Assembly: GCF_037023735.1 (NCBI RefSeq)
Contig: NZ_CP146069.1
Coordinates: 2,211,501-2,275,500, forward strand
Length of the DNA: 64,000 bases
Direction of reading: 5' to 3'
DNA from: Roseovarius sp. S88
GTDB taxonomy: Bacteria > Pseudomonadota > Alphaproteobacteria > Rhodobacterales > Rhodobacteraceae
Shown here: positions 19,438-28,611 of the stretch, piece by piece
Numbering within the stretch: the stretch's first letter is position 1
How the letters are laid out: the number at the start of each line of letters is the position of its first letter
The notes under the pieces: model-generated
The model's input: only the letters and a program-made list of their open reading frames with translations
Told to the model about the DNA's origin: nothing
Databases searched by the model: none
Made by a program: the position numbers and the translations under genes

Positions 19438-20028
19438 TCACATTGTCGCGGGGTGCGTTCGCTGACGCAGCCAGTCATCCAGCGCCGGATTGTCCGAGGG
19501 CTGCACCGCCGCCAACGTCAAAGTGGCATCTGACTGCGTTTGGGCCACGCCCGGGCTGCGCGCATCCAGCGCGCGCAGGTCTTCCACAGCGGTGATCACT
19601 TGTGGCACACGTGCCAGTGTTGCAGCGATAGAACGCTGAAATTCCTGGCCTTTTGCCTGATGGCGCGCGCCAAAGTAAAAGCTGACAATCGCACCCAACA
19701 GCCACCAAAGCGGCTCTGGCACAAGGGCAATGCCCTGCATGCGTTCGGCAAACCAGACCGGGTCAACCATCGCACTTAGGAAGAGGCCAAGCGTTCCAAG
19801 CGCCATGGCAGGGCGTGGGATGCGGTTCAACCCGTCGATGAAGCGATCATACCAAGACACTTTGACATGAGCGAATTCCGCTGAAAGCTGATCGAGTGCG
19901 GCTCCCTGCAGGCTGGCTGCACGCTGGTCCGCCGCCTCTGCATTGACGCGAAAGACCTCGGCGGTTTCAGCAACAACATTGCGGTCACCGCCAAAGAGCA
20001 CGGAGAAAACTCTGCCTATCAATCCCAT
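19438..20028 (-). CDS. Gene transfer agent holin (GTA_holin_3TM / DUF3154 type)
   Basis: A 196-residue protein with an amphipathic N-terminus (MGLIGRVFSVLFGG), a Pro-flanked hydrophobic segment at about 73-90, a second at about 105-121 (EPLWWLLGAIVSFYFGARHQ), and a soluble C-terminal tail. This matches the Rhodobacterales GTA holin family, which permeabilises the inner membrane so that the endolysin reaches the cell wall and GTA particles are released. In Rhodobacter capsulatus such a holin/endolysin pair is encoded away from the main GTA structural cluster. Here the gene overlaps the endolysin by ten bases and sits between ccmE and ccmF. No other phage or GTA gene is in the window. Confidence 0.82.
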   Translation of the reverse strand: MGLIGRVFSVLFGGDRNVVAETAEVFRVNAEAADQRAASLQGAALDQLSAEFAHVKVSWYDRFIDGLNRIPRPAMALGTLGLFLSAMVDPVWFAERMQGIALVPEPLWWLLGAIVSFYFGARHQAKGQEFQRSIAATLARVPQVITAVEDLRALDARSPGVAQTQSDATLTLAAVQPSDNPALDDWLRQRTHPATM

Positions 20029-20636
20029 GACGCTGTCCTTTCGCGAAATTCTGTGGTGCTCAAGTGATAGCGCTGCGAAATGAATTCTTCGGCGCGCTTG
20101 ATCCAGCCGCCCTTGTCGCCCGAACGGCTGCGTGCGAATTTGCGGGAGGCGGCGCGCCGGTCGGCCAATCGGAAATAATAGTTCCGCCGTGCAATCCCGT
20201 AAGCATCCGCAATATGATCAGGTGCCGCCTTCGCCGCCTTGCGCGCTGCAACAAGTGTTTGCGGCCCGATCATTCCATCGACCGTCACGTCGTGGTTCAT
20301 ATGTCTTAACAGCCGTTGCAGAATTTTAACGGCATTGCCCCCCGCATTGACATACATGTCAAAGACGCTGGCCTGCAGCACATCTGGCAGGTCAGCGATG
20401 CGTGGTTTGTGAAAGTAATGACGCAGGAAAATATCCACTGCTTGATCAGGACGCAGGGCGCGCACATCGGCGATGTCCACCTTGTCATCCCCGGTTAGAT
20501 CAAGTCCGAGACGCCTCAGCGTCCCTATCGTGACCCCGTGTTTTGTCGCCCCGCCTGGATCATCGGGGTCATTGACGAACCCCCTCTCGGGCAACGATCT
20601 GTCGGGCAATTTCTTGAACGTTGAGCATCGCGGCAT
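20019..20636 (-). CDS. GTA-type endolysin (GH108 N-acetylmuramidase), apparent 5' frameshift
   Basis: The body matches GH108 holin-associated muramidases: FVNDPDDPGGATKHGVT, then a central EF-hand-like DLTGDDKVDIADV, and a C-terminal peptidoglycan-binding part (VDGMIGPQT). The family cleaves murein glycan during lysis. The expected N-terminus with the catalytic Glu (EGGFVNDP) is split. A second frame starting at 20628 reads MLNVQEIARQIVAREG and then stops at 20569-20571, while the main frame gives LPERGFVNDP from an ATG at 20636. The shift lies in the G-run at about 20580-20586 and equals two missing bases or one extra. The alternate frame fortuitously puts a Glu in the same place. No good ribosome site precedes either start. 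It may be a real lesion, a rescue, or a sequence error. Confidence 0.75.
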   Translation of the reverse strand: MPRCSTFKKLPDRSLPERGFVNDPDDPGGATKHGVTIGTLRRLGLDLTGDDKVDIADVRALRPDQAVDIFLRHYFHKPRIADLPDVLQASVFDMYVNAGGNAVKILQRLLRHMNHDVTVDGMIGPQTLVAARKAAKAAPDHIADAYGIARRNYYFRLADRRAASRKFARSRSGDKGGWIKRAEEFISQRYHLSTTEFRERTASWD

Positions 20637-20665
20637 TCCAGTTGTTCTGGTTCCGCAAAAGGCTC

Positions 20666-20694
20666 AGCTGAAGGGGTTAAGAAAACCTTCAGCT
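20666..20694 (-). terminator. Hairpin between ccmE and GTA lysis genes
   Basis: Nine-base perfect arms AGCTGAAGG (20666-20674) and CCTTCAGCT (20686-20694) enclose an 11-base loop and straddle the ccmE stop. On the minus strand a TTTT run follows five bases later (20657-20660). It looks like a weak intrinsic terminator that would partly isolate the lysis genes from ccmE transcription. Confidence 0.5.
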
Positions 20695-21135
20695 ATCGCC
20701 CGGCTCTTTGTAGACACCCTGCTCCTTGAGGCTTTCGATCACCTCTTTGGGCATGTATTCCTCATCATGCTTGGCAAGGATCTCCGTCGCCTTGAACACC
20801 CCATCCTCATATGTGCCGGTGCCAACCATGCCTTCGTTCTCTGAGAAAAGGTCTGGCAATACGCCCGTATATGTGACCGGGATCACGGCTCCACCATCGG
20901 TCACGCTAAAGCTGACAGTTTCGCCTTGCCCGCGCACGATGCTGCCCTCTTCGACCAAACCACCGATGCGAAACACCTCCGTTGGCAAGGGTGGTTCCTC
21001 GACGATCTGACTCGGGGATCGGAAAAAGTTTATCCCGTCTTGCAACGCATACCCAATCAGCCCTGTTGACAGCACAAGCGCTACCGTTGCGATGGCGATA
21101 ATCTGAACGCGGCGTTTTTTCTTGAGCGATTTCAT
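20689..21135 (-). CDS. ccmE: Haem chaperone CcmE
   Basis: A 148-residue periplasmic, membrane-anchored haem chaperone of System I. An N-terminal helix (residues 10-30) anchors an OB-fold domain. The covalent haem-binding motif is AKHDEEYMP, with the His and the Tyr four residues later being the family hallmark. It accepts haem from CcmC and delivers it to CcmF. Normally ccmE is followed by ccmF; here the GTA endolysin and holin genes come between. It starts 18 bases after argC. Length and motif are normal. Confidence 0.95.
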   Translation of the reverse strand: MKSLKKKRRVQIIAIATVALVLSTGLIGYALQDGINFFRSPSQIVEEPPLPTEVFRIGGLVEEGSIVRGQGETVSFSVTDGGAVIPVTYTGVLPDLFSENEGMVGTGTYEDGVFKATEILAKHDEEYMPKEVIESLKEQGVYKEPGDS

Positions 21136-21153
21136 TGGCCTACCACATTGTCT

Positions 21154-22182
21154 CTACGGGAATACTGGGGCCAGCATGAGCCCCGCCGTTTCATCCTCAC
21201 CTAACATCAGATTGGCGTTTTGCAAGGCCTGCCCGCTGGACCCTTTGGTCAGGTTATCCAGCGCAGCAACGACAATCGCGCGCCCTTCGATCCGGTCCCG
21301 GCTGACGCCGATATGGCAAAAATTGCTGCCGCGGATATGCCGCGTACTTGGGGCCTCGCCCATGGGCAGAACCTCGATGAACGGCTCATCGGCATAGGCG
21401 TTTTGCAAGGACGCATAAACCGCATCCGGGTCGCCTTTGACATAGCCCGTGGCCAGAATCCCGCGATTGGCGGGAATGAGATGCGGGGTGAACTGGATTT
21501 TCACGTCACGCCCCGCAATGGCGGAAAACTCCTGATCAAACTCCCCCAGATGCCGGTGCGTCCCGCCCAAAGCGTAGGCGTGATACCCCTCTGACAATTC
21601 GGCATGCAAAAGGTTTTCCCTTAGACTACGCCCTGCCCCGGATACCCCGCATTTGAGATCCAGAATAATGTCATCCAGATCGATCAGACCATCCGCAATC
21701 AGAGGCCGGAGAACATATTGCCCCGTCGCCGCATTGCAGCCCGTGCCCGCCACCAACCGCGCCCTGGCAATGGCCTCACGGTAAAACTCGGTCAGTCCGT
21801 ACACCGCCTCGCCCTGCATTTCCACGGCGCTATGCGGGTTGCCGTACCACGTCTCATAATCCTCAGGATCGCGCAGCCGGAAATCGGCGCTCAGATCCAC
21901 AATCTTTAGGTCATGCGGCAAGGCCGAGATCACCTCCTGGCTGGTCTTGTGCGGCAACGCGCAAAAGCACAGATCAACCTTGGTAAAGTCGATATCCTCG
22001 ATCTTAACCAAATCCGGCAGGTCGAGGTGACGCAGATGTGGAAAGACCTGCGCCATGGATTGCCCGGCCTTGGAATTGGCCCCAAGGGCAACGATGTCCA
22101 TGTTGGGATGCGTCGCTATAAGCCGGATCAGCTCCGCACCGGTATAGCCCGACGCGCCCAGAATGGCGATTTTGTGGGTCAT
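21154..22182 (-). CDS. argC: N-acetyl-gamma-glutamyl-phosphate reductase
   Basis: A 342-residue NADPH-dependent reductase, third step of arginine synthesis. The nucleotide-binding motif [17 protein letters not shown] opens the protein, and the catalytic Cys lies in [12 protein letters not shown]. The start at 22182 is chosen because AAGAGGT precedes it and the protein begins directly with the Rossmann motif; upstream in-frame codons lack family similarity. It lies 18 bases before ccmE, likely co-transcribed. It is the common type I enzyme, not the short type II form. Confidence 0.95.
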   Translation of the reverse strand: MTHKIAILGASGYTGAELIRLIATHPNMDIVALGANSKAGQSMAQVFPHLRHLDLPDLVKIEDIDFTKVDLCFCALPHKTSQEVISALPHDLKIVDLSADFRLRDPEDYETWYGNPHSAVEMQGEAVYGLTEFYREAIARARLVAGTGCNAATGQYVLRPLIADGLIDLDDIILDLKCGVSGAGRSLRENLLHAELSEGYHAYALGGTHRHLGEFDQEFSAIAGRDVKIQFTPHLIPANRGILATGYVKGDPDAVYASLQNAYADEPFIEVLPMGEAPSTRHIRGSNFCHIGVSRDRIEGRAIVVAALDNLTKGSSGQALQNANLMLGEDETAGLMLAPVFP

Positions 22183-22264
22183 GGTGACCTCTTTCATATG
22201 GTATTTGGCGTTTAGGAAAATTCTTGTAGTCCGGCAAGGGACCGCGATGTCACAGGGCTTGGCC

Positions 22265-23077
22265 TCAGGCAGCCTCAAACGCGATGCGTCGTCGTAAAAA
22301 CAGAGTGGCTCGGTCTGAAACCGTCTTGGGATCACCTGTGGTCAAAAACCGCGTACCACTCCCCTCACCGACCATATCAGGCCGCCGGTCCAGATAGTCG
22401 CTGAGGCTGTCGGCGACCAGTTTCGGTTGCGAAAAAACCGCGACGTCCGGACCAAGCGCATCCTGAAACACATGCTCCATCAACGGGTAATGCGTACAGC
22501 CCAGCACGGCAGCTTGCGGGTCGGGCATTTTGCGTTTGAGCGCATCAACATGGCTGCGCACCAATGCCTCGGCCAAGATCATATCGCCCTCTTCGATGGC
22601 ATCCACCACCCCGCCACAGGCCTGCGCCTCGACATCAACCCCAATGGCGCGAAAAGCCAACTCGCGTTGAAACGCACGGCTGCTGACGGTGGCAGGTGTC
22701 GCAAACAGAGCCGCATGCTTTACCGCAACTTCACGCGGTGGGGAATTGTCCCCCCATTGCCGTTCGGTCAGCGCCTCGATCAAGGGCACAAAGACGCCAA
22801 GCACGCGCTTACCCTCTGGCACGCCCGCCTCTTGCATCCGCCGCAAAGCCGCCGCTGACGCCGTGTTGCAGGCCAGGATCACAAGGTTGCAGCCCTCATT
22901 CCAAAGCCTGCGTACATGTGCATTGGTGAGTTTGAAAATGTCATCCGCGTCCCGCACGCCATAAGGCGTGTGCGCATTGTCCCCAAGATACAGAAGCGGC
23001 AGATCCGGCAGCCGTGCCTCGATCGCGTCAAGCACGGTTAACCCACCCAGACCGCTATCAAAAATGCCAACTGCCAT
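22265..23077 (-). CDS. murI: Glutamate racemase
   Basis: A 270-residue cofactor-independent racemase making D-glutamate for peptidoglycan. The substrate loop [14 protein letters not shown] opens the protein. The two catalytic Cys are in [10 protein letters not shown] and LGCTHYPLM. Length is typical. It lies 24 bases after the acyltransferase stop and 82 bases before argC, all on the minus strand, so it may share a transcript with both. Confidence 0.95.
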   Translation of the reverse strand: MAVGIFDSGLGGLTVLDAIEARLPDLPLLYLGDNAHTPYGVRDADDIFKLTNAHVRRLWNEGCNLVILACNTASAAALRRMQEAGVPEGKRVLGVFVPLIEALTERQWGDNSPPREVAVKHAALFATPATVSSRAFQRELAFRAIGVDVEAQACGGVVDAIEEGDMILAEALVRSHVDALKRKMPDPQAAVLGCTHYPLMEHVFQDALGPDVAVFSQPKLVADSLSDYLDRRPDMVGEGSGTRFLTTGDPKTVSDRATLFLRRRIAFEAA

Positions 23078-23101
23078 CAGATATGTGCGCCGATAGCGCC
23101 C

Positions 23102-23965
23102 TTATTCGAATTCAAACCCAAGCGCGTTGGGATCAACCGCGCCATTGGCAAGCTCATACGTCTTATGGCGCAAAAAGGCCATGAGGGATTTCGCGTCTGT
23201 GGCGCGCTCAGCAAGTTCATGTTGCGCAATTGGCTTGCCGATGACCACCTCAACAGGTGTGTCGACCCGTTTGCCAAACTCTTTGATCAACAGCCCCATT
23301 CGCAAGGTCGAATGCAGATGGCTGGCCACCTGGAACAATCGGCTGGTATGACCTTCGAAGTAGATAGGCACCACCTTGCCCCCCGATTTCGCAATCATAC
23401 GAGCAGTAAAACTGCGCCAGCTGGGATCAAGCGGTTGCCCGAAAGGGCGTGCGCCCGTGCTGACGGTACCGCCGGGGAAAATGCCGATGGCACCACCTTG
23501 ACCCAAATAGTTGAGTGCAGTTTTTCTTGTCTGAAGGTTGAGGGCCACAGCCTCTTTGGTTTCATCAAAACTCACCGGAAGAACCACTCGGTTGAGATCT
23601 TCAGCCTTGCGAAACACCGAATTGGCCAGAATGCGAAAGTCTCCCCGCGTCTGGCTCAGGATGTGGCCCATCATCAGGCCATCAAGAATGCCGTAAGGGT
23701 GATTAGCGATCAAAATAAGAGGGCCTTCAGCGGGAATGTTGGCAAGGCTCCCGCCTGTGACCTCAAGGCTCAGGCCGTAGCGTTCAACCATCACCTGCCA
23801 GAAATCACGGCCTGCCGCGACCTCATGCTCATAACCCTCGGCGCGTTTGATCAGGCGGATGCGTCCCGTCAGGTTCTCCATCGTGCGGATCATCGCCCGA
23901 CCACCGCGCGTTTGCGCGGAATAGGCGTAGCTGATGTCGCGTGCGATATGGCGATCCTGGCGCAT
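23102..23965 (-). CDS. Lysophospholipid acyltransferase (PlsC-like)
   Basis: A 287-residue acyltransferase with the catalytic block NHPYGILDG (about residue 88), a variant of the NHx4D motif with one extra residue, and a second motif IFPGGTVSTG. Family members transfer acyl groups to lysolipids: lysophosphatidic acid, lyso-ornithine lipid or related aminolipids in roseobacters. The NHP-GxLD variant is closer to haemolysin-like or aminolipid acyltransferases than to housekeeping PlsC. No strong transmembrane span is seen, so it is probably peripheral. It precedes murI by 24 bases. The acceptor lipid cannot be decided from the sequence. Confidence 0.78.
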   Translation of the reverse strand: MRQDRHIARDISYAYSAQTRGGRAMIRTMENLTGRIRLIKRAEGYEHEVAAGRDFWQVMVERYGLSLEVTGGSLANIPAEGPLILIANHPYGILDGLMMGHILSQTRGDFRILANSVFRKAEDLNRVVLPVSFDETKEAVALNLQTRKTALNYLGQGGAIGIFPGGTVSTGARPFGQPLDPSWRSFTARMIAKSGGKVVPIYFEGHTSRLFQVASHLHSTLRMGLLIKEFGKRVDTPVEVVIGKPIAQHELAERATDAKSLMAFLRHKTYELANGAVDPNALGFEFE

Positions 23966-24043
23966 ATCCGATCTCTGCTCGATTCCTTTGCCAAGGGTTA
24001 TGCCGCGTTTTGACGCGTCTCCCTATCAAAACTTTCGTGACAC

Positions 24044-27000
24044 TCACTCTGCAGCTTGTGACAGAGGTGTCCCACCCGATTTGATCAGCGCCAGCAAATC
24101 CTCGCGTTGTTTGGCGGCTTTCCTAGCATTGGCCGCCTTCACCGGACCAAATCCGCGGATCTGCAAAGGCAATTCGGCCAATGCGATGATCGCGTCGCGT
24201 GTTTGATCGTCCAGTTTGGATAAAGTCTTAGCCATATCTTTTTGATATTGCCGGATCAATTTGCGTTCCATGCGTCGCTCTGAATTGTAGCCAAAGAGAT
24301 CAAATGGCGTGCCACGCAGGCGCTTCAGCTTGGTCAATAACCGCAAAGGGGTTTCCACCCATGTGCCAAATTCACGCTTCTTGGGGCGCCCGTCAGGCCC
24401 CTTGCCACCGAGGACCGGCGGCGCGAGGTGATACGTCATTTTGAAACTGCCGGAAAACTCTTCTTCCGCTTTGTTCCGAGACGACAACAACAACCGCGCG
24501 ACCTCATATTCATCTTTGTAAGACAAAAGCTTGTGATACCCTTGGGCCACAGCCTCCTTAACCCGAACATCTTCGATCCCGTCCACCAGTTTACGATATC
24601 GCTTGGCCAGCCGCGGCCCCTGGTAGGCGGTCAAATGATCAACGCGGAACGCGATTTTTTCCTCCAGGGTTTTCGGTTTTTGCACCAGTTCGGCTGTGTA
24701 TAGCTTCATTGCATCATCGGGATGCGTGGCCGCCCATCGTCCAATCTCAAAAGCCCGCAGGTTTTGCTCAACCGCAGCACCGTTCAGCTCAATCGCCTCG
24801 TCAATCGACGCTTTAGAGAGCGGCACCAACCCCTTTTGCCAGGCCGCGCCAAAGACCAGCATATTGGCATAGATCGCATCCCCCATGCTTGCCCGCGCCA
24901 ATTCATGCGCATCAAAGAAATGCACGTCTTTTTGCAGTCGCGCCTCAAGCGCGAGCTGCAGGCGATCAGACGGGATAGTAAATTCCGTATCCTGCGTGAA
25001 GGCGCCTGTGATGATCTCATGGCTGTTAACCACGGCCCCGGTACGTCCCTGGCGTGTCAGGCCAAGGGTCTTGGCCCCCGCACTGACCACAAGGTCGCCG
25101 CCGATGAGCGCATCGCATTCGCCCGTGGCCACACGAATGGCACTGATGTCCTCGGGACTTTCGGCCAGGCGGCAGTGCACATGCACCGCGCCGCCCTTTT
25201 GCGCCAGACCAGCCATTTCCATCATACCCGCGCCTTTGCCGTCAATTTGAGCCGCCTGCGCCATCACGGCCCCGATGGTCACAACGCCCGTGCCGCCGAC
25301 TCCGGTGATCACCACGTTATAAGTTCCCTTGATCTTGGGCAGCGCCGGTGGCGCGATGTACGGCAGTTCAAGATCAACAGCTGCATCTTTGCGGATTTTT
25401 GCACCTTCCAGCGTGACGAAAGACGGGCAGAAACCCTTCACACAACTGAAATCCTTGTTGCAGCTGGATTGATCAATCGCTCGTTTGCGGCCCAGTTCGG
25501 TACCTTTCGGAACGATCGCAACGCAGTTCGATTGCACCCCGCAATCCCCGCAGCCTTCGCACACATCAGAGTTGATGAAGACCCGCTTGTCTGGATCCGG
25601 GAAACTGCCACGCTTGCGGCGACGTCGTTTCTCGGCGGCGCAGGTCTGGATGTAAACAATGGCCGACACGCCCTTGATATTCTGAAATTTTTCCTGAACC
25701 TCTGACAGCTCAGAACGTTCATGCCAGCCAATGCCAGACGGGAAGTCGCTTTTGCGTGGCTCCTCCTTGGCATCAAACACCACCGCGACATGCGCCACCC
25801 CCATGGCCTGCAATTCCCGAGCAATGCGACCTGGGGACAAGCCACCTTCATTGCCCTGCCCACCTGTCATGGCCACGGCGTCATTGAAAAGAATTTTGTA
25901 GGTGATGTTCGTCCCCGCCGCGAGAGCCGCACGAATGGCCTGCACACCGGAATGGTTGTAGGTGCCGTCGCCGAGGTTCTGGAACACATGATCACGCTTG
26001 GAAAACGGCGCTTCCCCGACCCAGTTGGCCCCTTCACCGCCCATGTGGGTGAATCCAACGGTGTCACGGTCCATCCATTGCACCATGAAATGACAGCCGA
26101 TCCCGGCATATGCGCGACTGCCTTCGGGCAGCTTGGTTGAGCTGTTATGCGGACACCCGGCACAGAAATAAGGAAGGCGCGTGGCCATGTCCTTGGCGTT
26201 ATCAGCTTTCTTTGTTTCTTCAATGGCTTGCAGGCCAACCTTCACGCGATCTGTGCCGCGTCCTTCCTCCACAAGGATACCGCCAATCTTTTCGGCAACC
26301 ATGACAGGATCAAGCGCCATACGGGTTGGGAAGAGCTCTTCTTCATGCAGACCGCCTGCCCCGCCTTTGTACCATCCGTAAACACGGCGCCCCTGACGGT
26401 TGTCAAAAATCGCTTCCTTAATCTGGATTTCGATGAGCTTGCGTTTTTCCTCGACCACGACGATGAGGTCCAGCGTTTCGGCCCACTCATCGAACCCTTT
26501 CATATCCATTGGAAAGGTTTGCCCAACCTTATACGTCGTCAGGCCCAGACGCTCTGCCTCATCCGCATCAATGCCCAGTAAATCAAGCGCATGCACAAGA
26601 TCGAGCCAGTTCTTACCGGCCGCAACAAAGCCGATCTTCGCCCCGGGTTTGCCCATCATGCGCCTGTCGATCTTGTTGGCATGGGAAAACGCCTCGGCGG
26701 CAAAGCGTTTGTGGTCAATCATGCGCGCTTCCTGCGCGATCCAATGGTCGGCGAGGCGGATGTTCAATCCACCTTCGGGCATCTCAAACTCGGGCGTGAC
26801 AAAAGACATCCGGTCGGTGCGCCCGTCCACAACGCTGGTGACTTCGACCGTGTCTTTCATGGTTTTCAGTCCACACCAAACCCCCGCAAAGCGAGACAGC
26901 GCAAAGCCGTAAAGTCCAAAGTCGAGGATTTCCTGAACACCTGCGGGCGACAAGACCGGCATATAGGTATCGACCATCGCCCAGTCGGATTGATGACACA

Positions 27001-27463
27001 CGGTCGAGCTTTCTCCGGTGTGATCGTCTCCCATCGCCATAAGGACACCCCCAAGGGGGGACGTTCCAGCCATATTGGCATGACGCATCACATCGCCTGT
27101 GCGATCCACACCCGGCCCCTTGCCGTACCAAAGGCCAAAGACGCCGTCATATTTGCCTTCACCGCGCAATTCGGCTTGCTGCGTGCCCCAAAGCGCTGTA
27201 GCCGCGAGATCTTCGTTGAGACCCGGCTGGAATGTCACATTGGCCTCTGCCAGGGTTTTTTCGGCGCGAGCCATTTGCATATCGACAGCACCCAGCGGAG
27301 AGCCGCGATAACCGGTCACATAGCCAGCTGTGTTGTGACCCGCCGCCTTATCCCGCGCGGCCTGCGTCAGCATCAGCCGCACAAGCGCCTGTGTTCCATT
27401 CAGCAAAATGGGTGATTTCTCAAGATTCAGCCGATCATTGAGAGATATCTTCTGATCACTCAT
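24044..27463 (-). CDS. Indolepyruvate ferredoxin oxidoreductase (fused alpha/beta)
   Basis: A 1139-residue single-chain enzyme that oxidatively decarboxylates arylpyruvates to aryl-acetyl-CoA with thiamine diphosphate, passing electrons to ferredoxin. The alpha-type half has pyruvate-oxidoreductase N-terminal and TPP domains (GGEGANWVG, AMTGGQGNEGG). A cysteine-rich iron-sulfur stretch follows (CEGCGDCGVQSNC and CVKGFCPS). The beta-type domain begins at ITGVGGTGVVTIGAVMAQ, and a DUF6537-like tail ends the protein. The start at 27463 has GGGAGG six to seven bases upstream and is preferred over one at 27487. It is divergent from a LysR gene with a shared palindrome at 27512-27532, so it is probably regulated by aromatic amino-acid or keto-acid supply. 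Confidence 0.92.
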   Translation of the reverse strand: MSDQKISLNDRLNLEKSPILLNGTQALVRLMLTQAARDKAAGHNTAGYVTGYRGSPLGAVDMQMARAEKTLAEANVTFQPGLNEDLAATALWGTQQAELRGEGKYDGVFGLWYGKGPGVDRTGDVMRHANMAGTSPLGGVLMAMGDDHTGESSTVCHQSDWAMVDTYMPVLSPAGVQEILDFGLYGFALSRFAGVWCGLKTMKDTVEVTSVVDGRTDRMSFVTPEFEMPEGGLNIRLADHWIAQEARMIDHKRFAAEAFSHANKIDRRMMGKPGAKIGFVAAGKNWLDLVHALDLLGIDADEAERLGLTTYKVGQTFPMDMKGFDEWAETLDLIVVVEEKRKLIEIQIKEAIFDNRQGRRVYGWYKGGAGGLHEEELFPTRMALDPVMVAEKIGGILVEEGRGTDRVKVGLQAIEETKKADNAKDMATRLPYFCAGCPHNSSTKLPEGSRAYAGIGCHFMVQWMDRDTVGFTHMGGEGANWVGEAPFSKRDHVFQNLGDGTYNHSGVQAIRAALAAGTNITYKILFNDAVAMTGGQGNEGGLSPGRIARELQAMGVAHVAVVFDAKEEPRKSDFPSGIGWHERSELSEVQEKFQNIKGVSAIVYIQTCAAEKRRRRKRGSFPDPDKRVFINSDVCEGCGDCGVQSNCVAIVPKGTELGRKRAIDQSSCNKDFSCVKGFCPSFVTLEGAKIRKDAAVDLELPYIAPPALPKIKGTYNVVITGVGGTGVVTIGAVMAQAAQIDGKGAGMMEMAGLAQKGGAVHVHCRLAESPEDISAIRVATGECDALIGGDLVVSAGAKTLGLTRQGRTGAVVNSHEIITGAFTQDTEFTIPSDRLQLALEARLQKDVHFFDAHELARASMGDAIYANMLVFGAAWQKGLVPLSKASIDEAIELNGAAVEQNLRAFEIGRWAATHPDDAMKLYTAELVQKPKTLEEKIAFRVDHLTAYQGPRLAKRYRKLVDGIEDVRVKEAVAQGYHKLLSYKDEYEVARLLLSSRNKAEEEFSGSFKMTYHLAPPVLGGKGPDGRPKKREFGTWVETPLRLLTKLKRLRGTPFDLFGYNSERRMERKLIRQYQKDMAKTLSKLDDQTRDAIIALAELPLQIRGFGPVKAANARKAAKQREDLLALIKSGGTPLSQAAE

Positions 27464-27507
27464 CGATGTCCTCCCTGCCAACGTCACATGAGGGCGTTGA
27501 TAATTCT

Positions 27508-27536
27508 ATAATAGGTCATAAATTGTGACCTACCAA
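27508..27536 (-). promoter_or_regulatory. Promoter of the indolepyruvate oxidoreductase gene
   Basis: On the minus strand TTGGTA (27531-27536) and TATTAT (27508-27513) are separated by 17 bases. The palindrome at 27512-27532 fills the spacer, so binding there would block or remodel RNA polymerase. Confidence 0.55.
27512..27532. promoter_or_regulatory. Candidate LysR operator (perfect palindrome)
   Basis: TAGGTCA (27512-27518) and TGACCTA (27526-27532) are perfect seven-base inverted arms around a seven-base AT-rich spacer. The position between a LysR gene and its divergent target is typical of LysR operators, and this is the clearest symmetric site in the region. Confidence 0.65.
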
Positions 27537-27631
27537 GTAAATTCTCGAAATCGGTAACTCGAGGATAGGAACCGCTTGTCGTTTTCTGCTATTGCGCAGA
27601 TTAACAAATTTCAGTTTCGAAAGTTGCTCAA

Positions 27632-28543
27632 ATGGATTGGGATAAATTACGGATTTTTCATGCGGTCGCAGATGCCGGAAGCCTCACCCATGCGGGCGAT
27701 CAGCTTCATCTGTCGCAATCGGCCGTTTCAAGGCAAGTTCGCGCGTTGGAAGAATCACTCAATGTCACGCTGTTTCATCGTCACGCGCGCGGGTTGATCC
27801 TGACCGAACAGGGCGAGCTTCTGTTTGACGCCACACGCGCGATGATGAAACGATTGGATGCCGCCACCGCCCGTATTCGCGATAGCGAAGAAGAAGTGTT
27901 TGGCGAGCTGCGTGTGACAACCACGATCGGCTTTGGCACGCTTTGGTTGGCTCCGCGCCTGCCGAAACTCTTTGAGAAGTATCCCGATCTGAATATTGAC
28001 CTCATGCTTGAAGAACGCGTGCTTGACCTGCCCATGCGCGAGGCGGATGTCGCCATTCGGATGAAAGAACCAAGCCAGGCCGATTTGATCCGCAAGCGGC
28101 TTATGAGCGTGCATATGTGCCTCTTTGCGACGCCAGAGTACCTGCAAGAAAATGGCACACCCCAGGAGCAACAAGACCTCAGCAATCACCGCATTCTATG
28201 CCAGAACCCGCGCTCGGCTCAGGTGGGCGCGGCCGCGACACTCGTGGCAGAGCTCATGACCAATGATGTGACCTCAATGCTGACCGTGAACAACTATTTC
28301 GGCGTTCTGCAGGGGGTGTTGCACAATATCGGCATTGGCGTCCTGCCTGACTATCTGAGTCGCGACTTTCCCGATCTGGTACGTGTCTTACCGGACGTGC
28401 ATTCCGTAGAAGTCCCGGTTTTTCTCGCTTACCCCGAGGAATTGCGGCATTCGCAGCGCATCGCGGCGTTCCGGGATTTTGTTCAAGAAGAGATCGTGAT
28501 TTATCGAAAAACGATGAAAGCACAATCCCTTACGTCTGCGTAA
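27632..28543 (+). CDS. LysR-family transcriptional regulator
   Basis: A 303-residue LysR regulator. The winged helix begins at the N-terminus (MDWDKLRIFHAVADAGSLTH, then LSQSAVSRQVRALEE). The effector domain follows from about residue 90 (ELRVTTTIGFGTLWLAPRLP). It is divergent from the indolepyruvate ferredoxin oxidoreductase gene with a 21-base palindrome between them, so autoregulation and control of that gene are likely. The effector is probably an aromatic amino acid or keto acid, which is inference from the neighbour only. An earlier in-frame ATG is not evident. Confidence 0.88.
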   Translation: MDWDKLRIFHAVADAGSLTHAGDQLHLSQSAVSRQVRALEESLNVTLFHRHARGLILTEQGELLFDATRAMMKRLDAATARIRDSEEEVFGELRVTTTIGFGTLWLAPRLPKLFEKYPDLNIDLMLEERVLDLPMREADVAIRMKEPSQADLIRKRLMSVHMCLFATPEYLQENGTPQEQQDLSNHRILCQNPRSAQVGAAATLVAELMTNDVTSMLTVNNYFGVLQGVLHNIGIGVLPDYLSRDFPDLVRVLPDVHSVEVPVFLAYPEELRHSQRIAAFRDFVQEEIVIYRKTMKAQSLTSA

Positions 28544-28611
28544 CACCAGTGCGCGCCTGAGGTATGCACGACACACATAACGGGATTGCTGCCTGTGTGA
28601 CCTGTTTTTTC

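Noticed and set aside
19438..20636. A prophage remnant
   Set aside because: Only lysis genes are present; they match the GTA type and no integrase, capsid or attachment site is visible.
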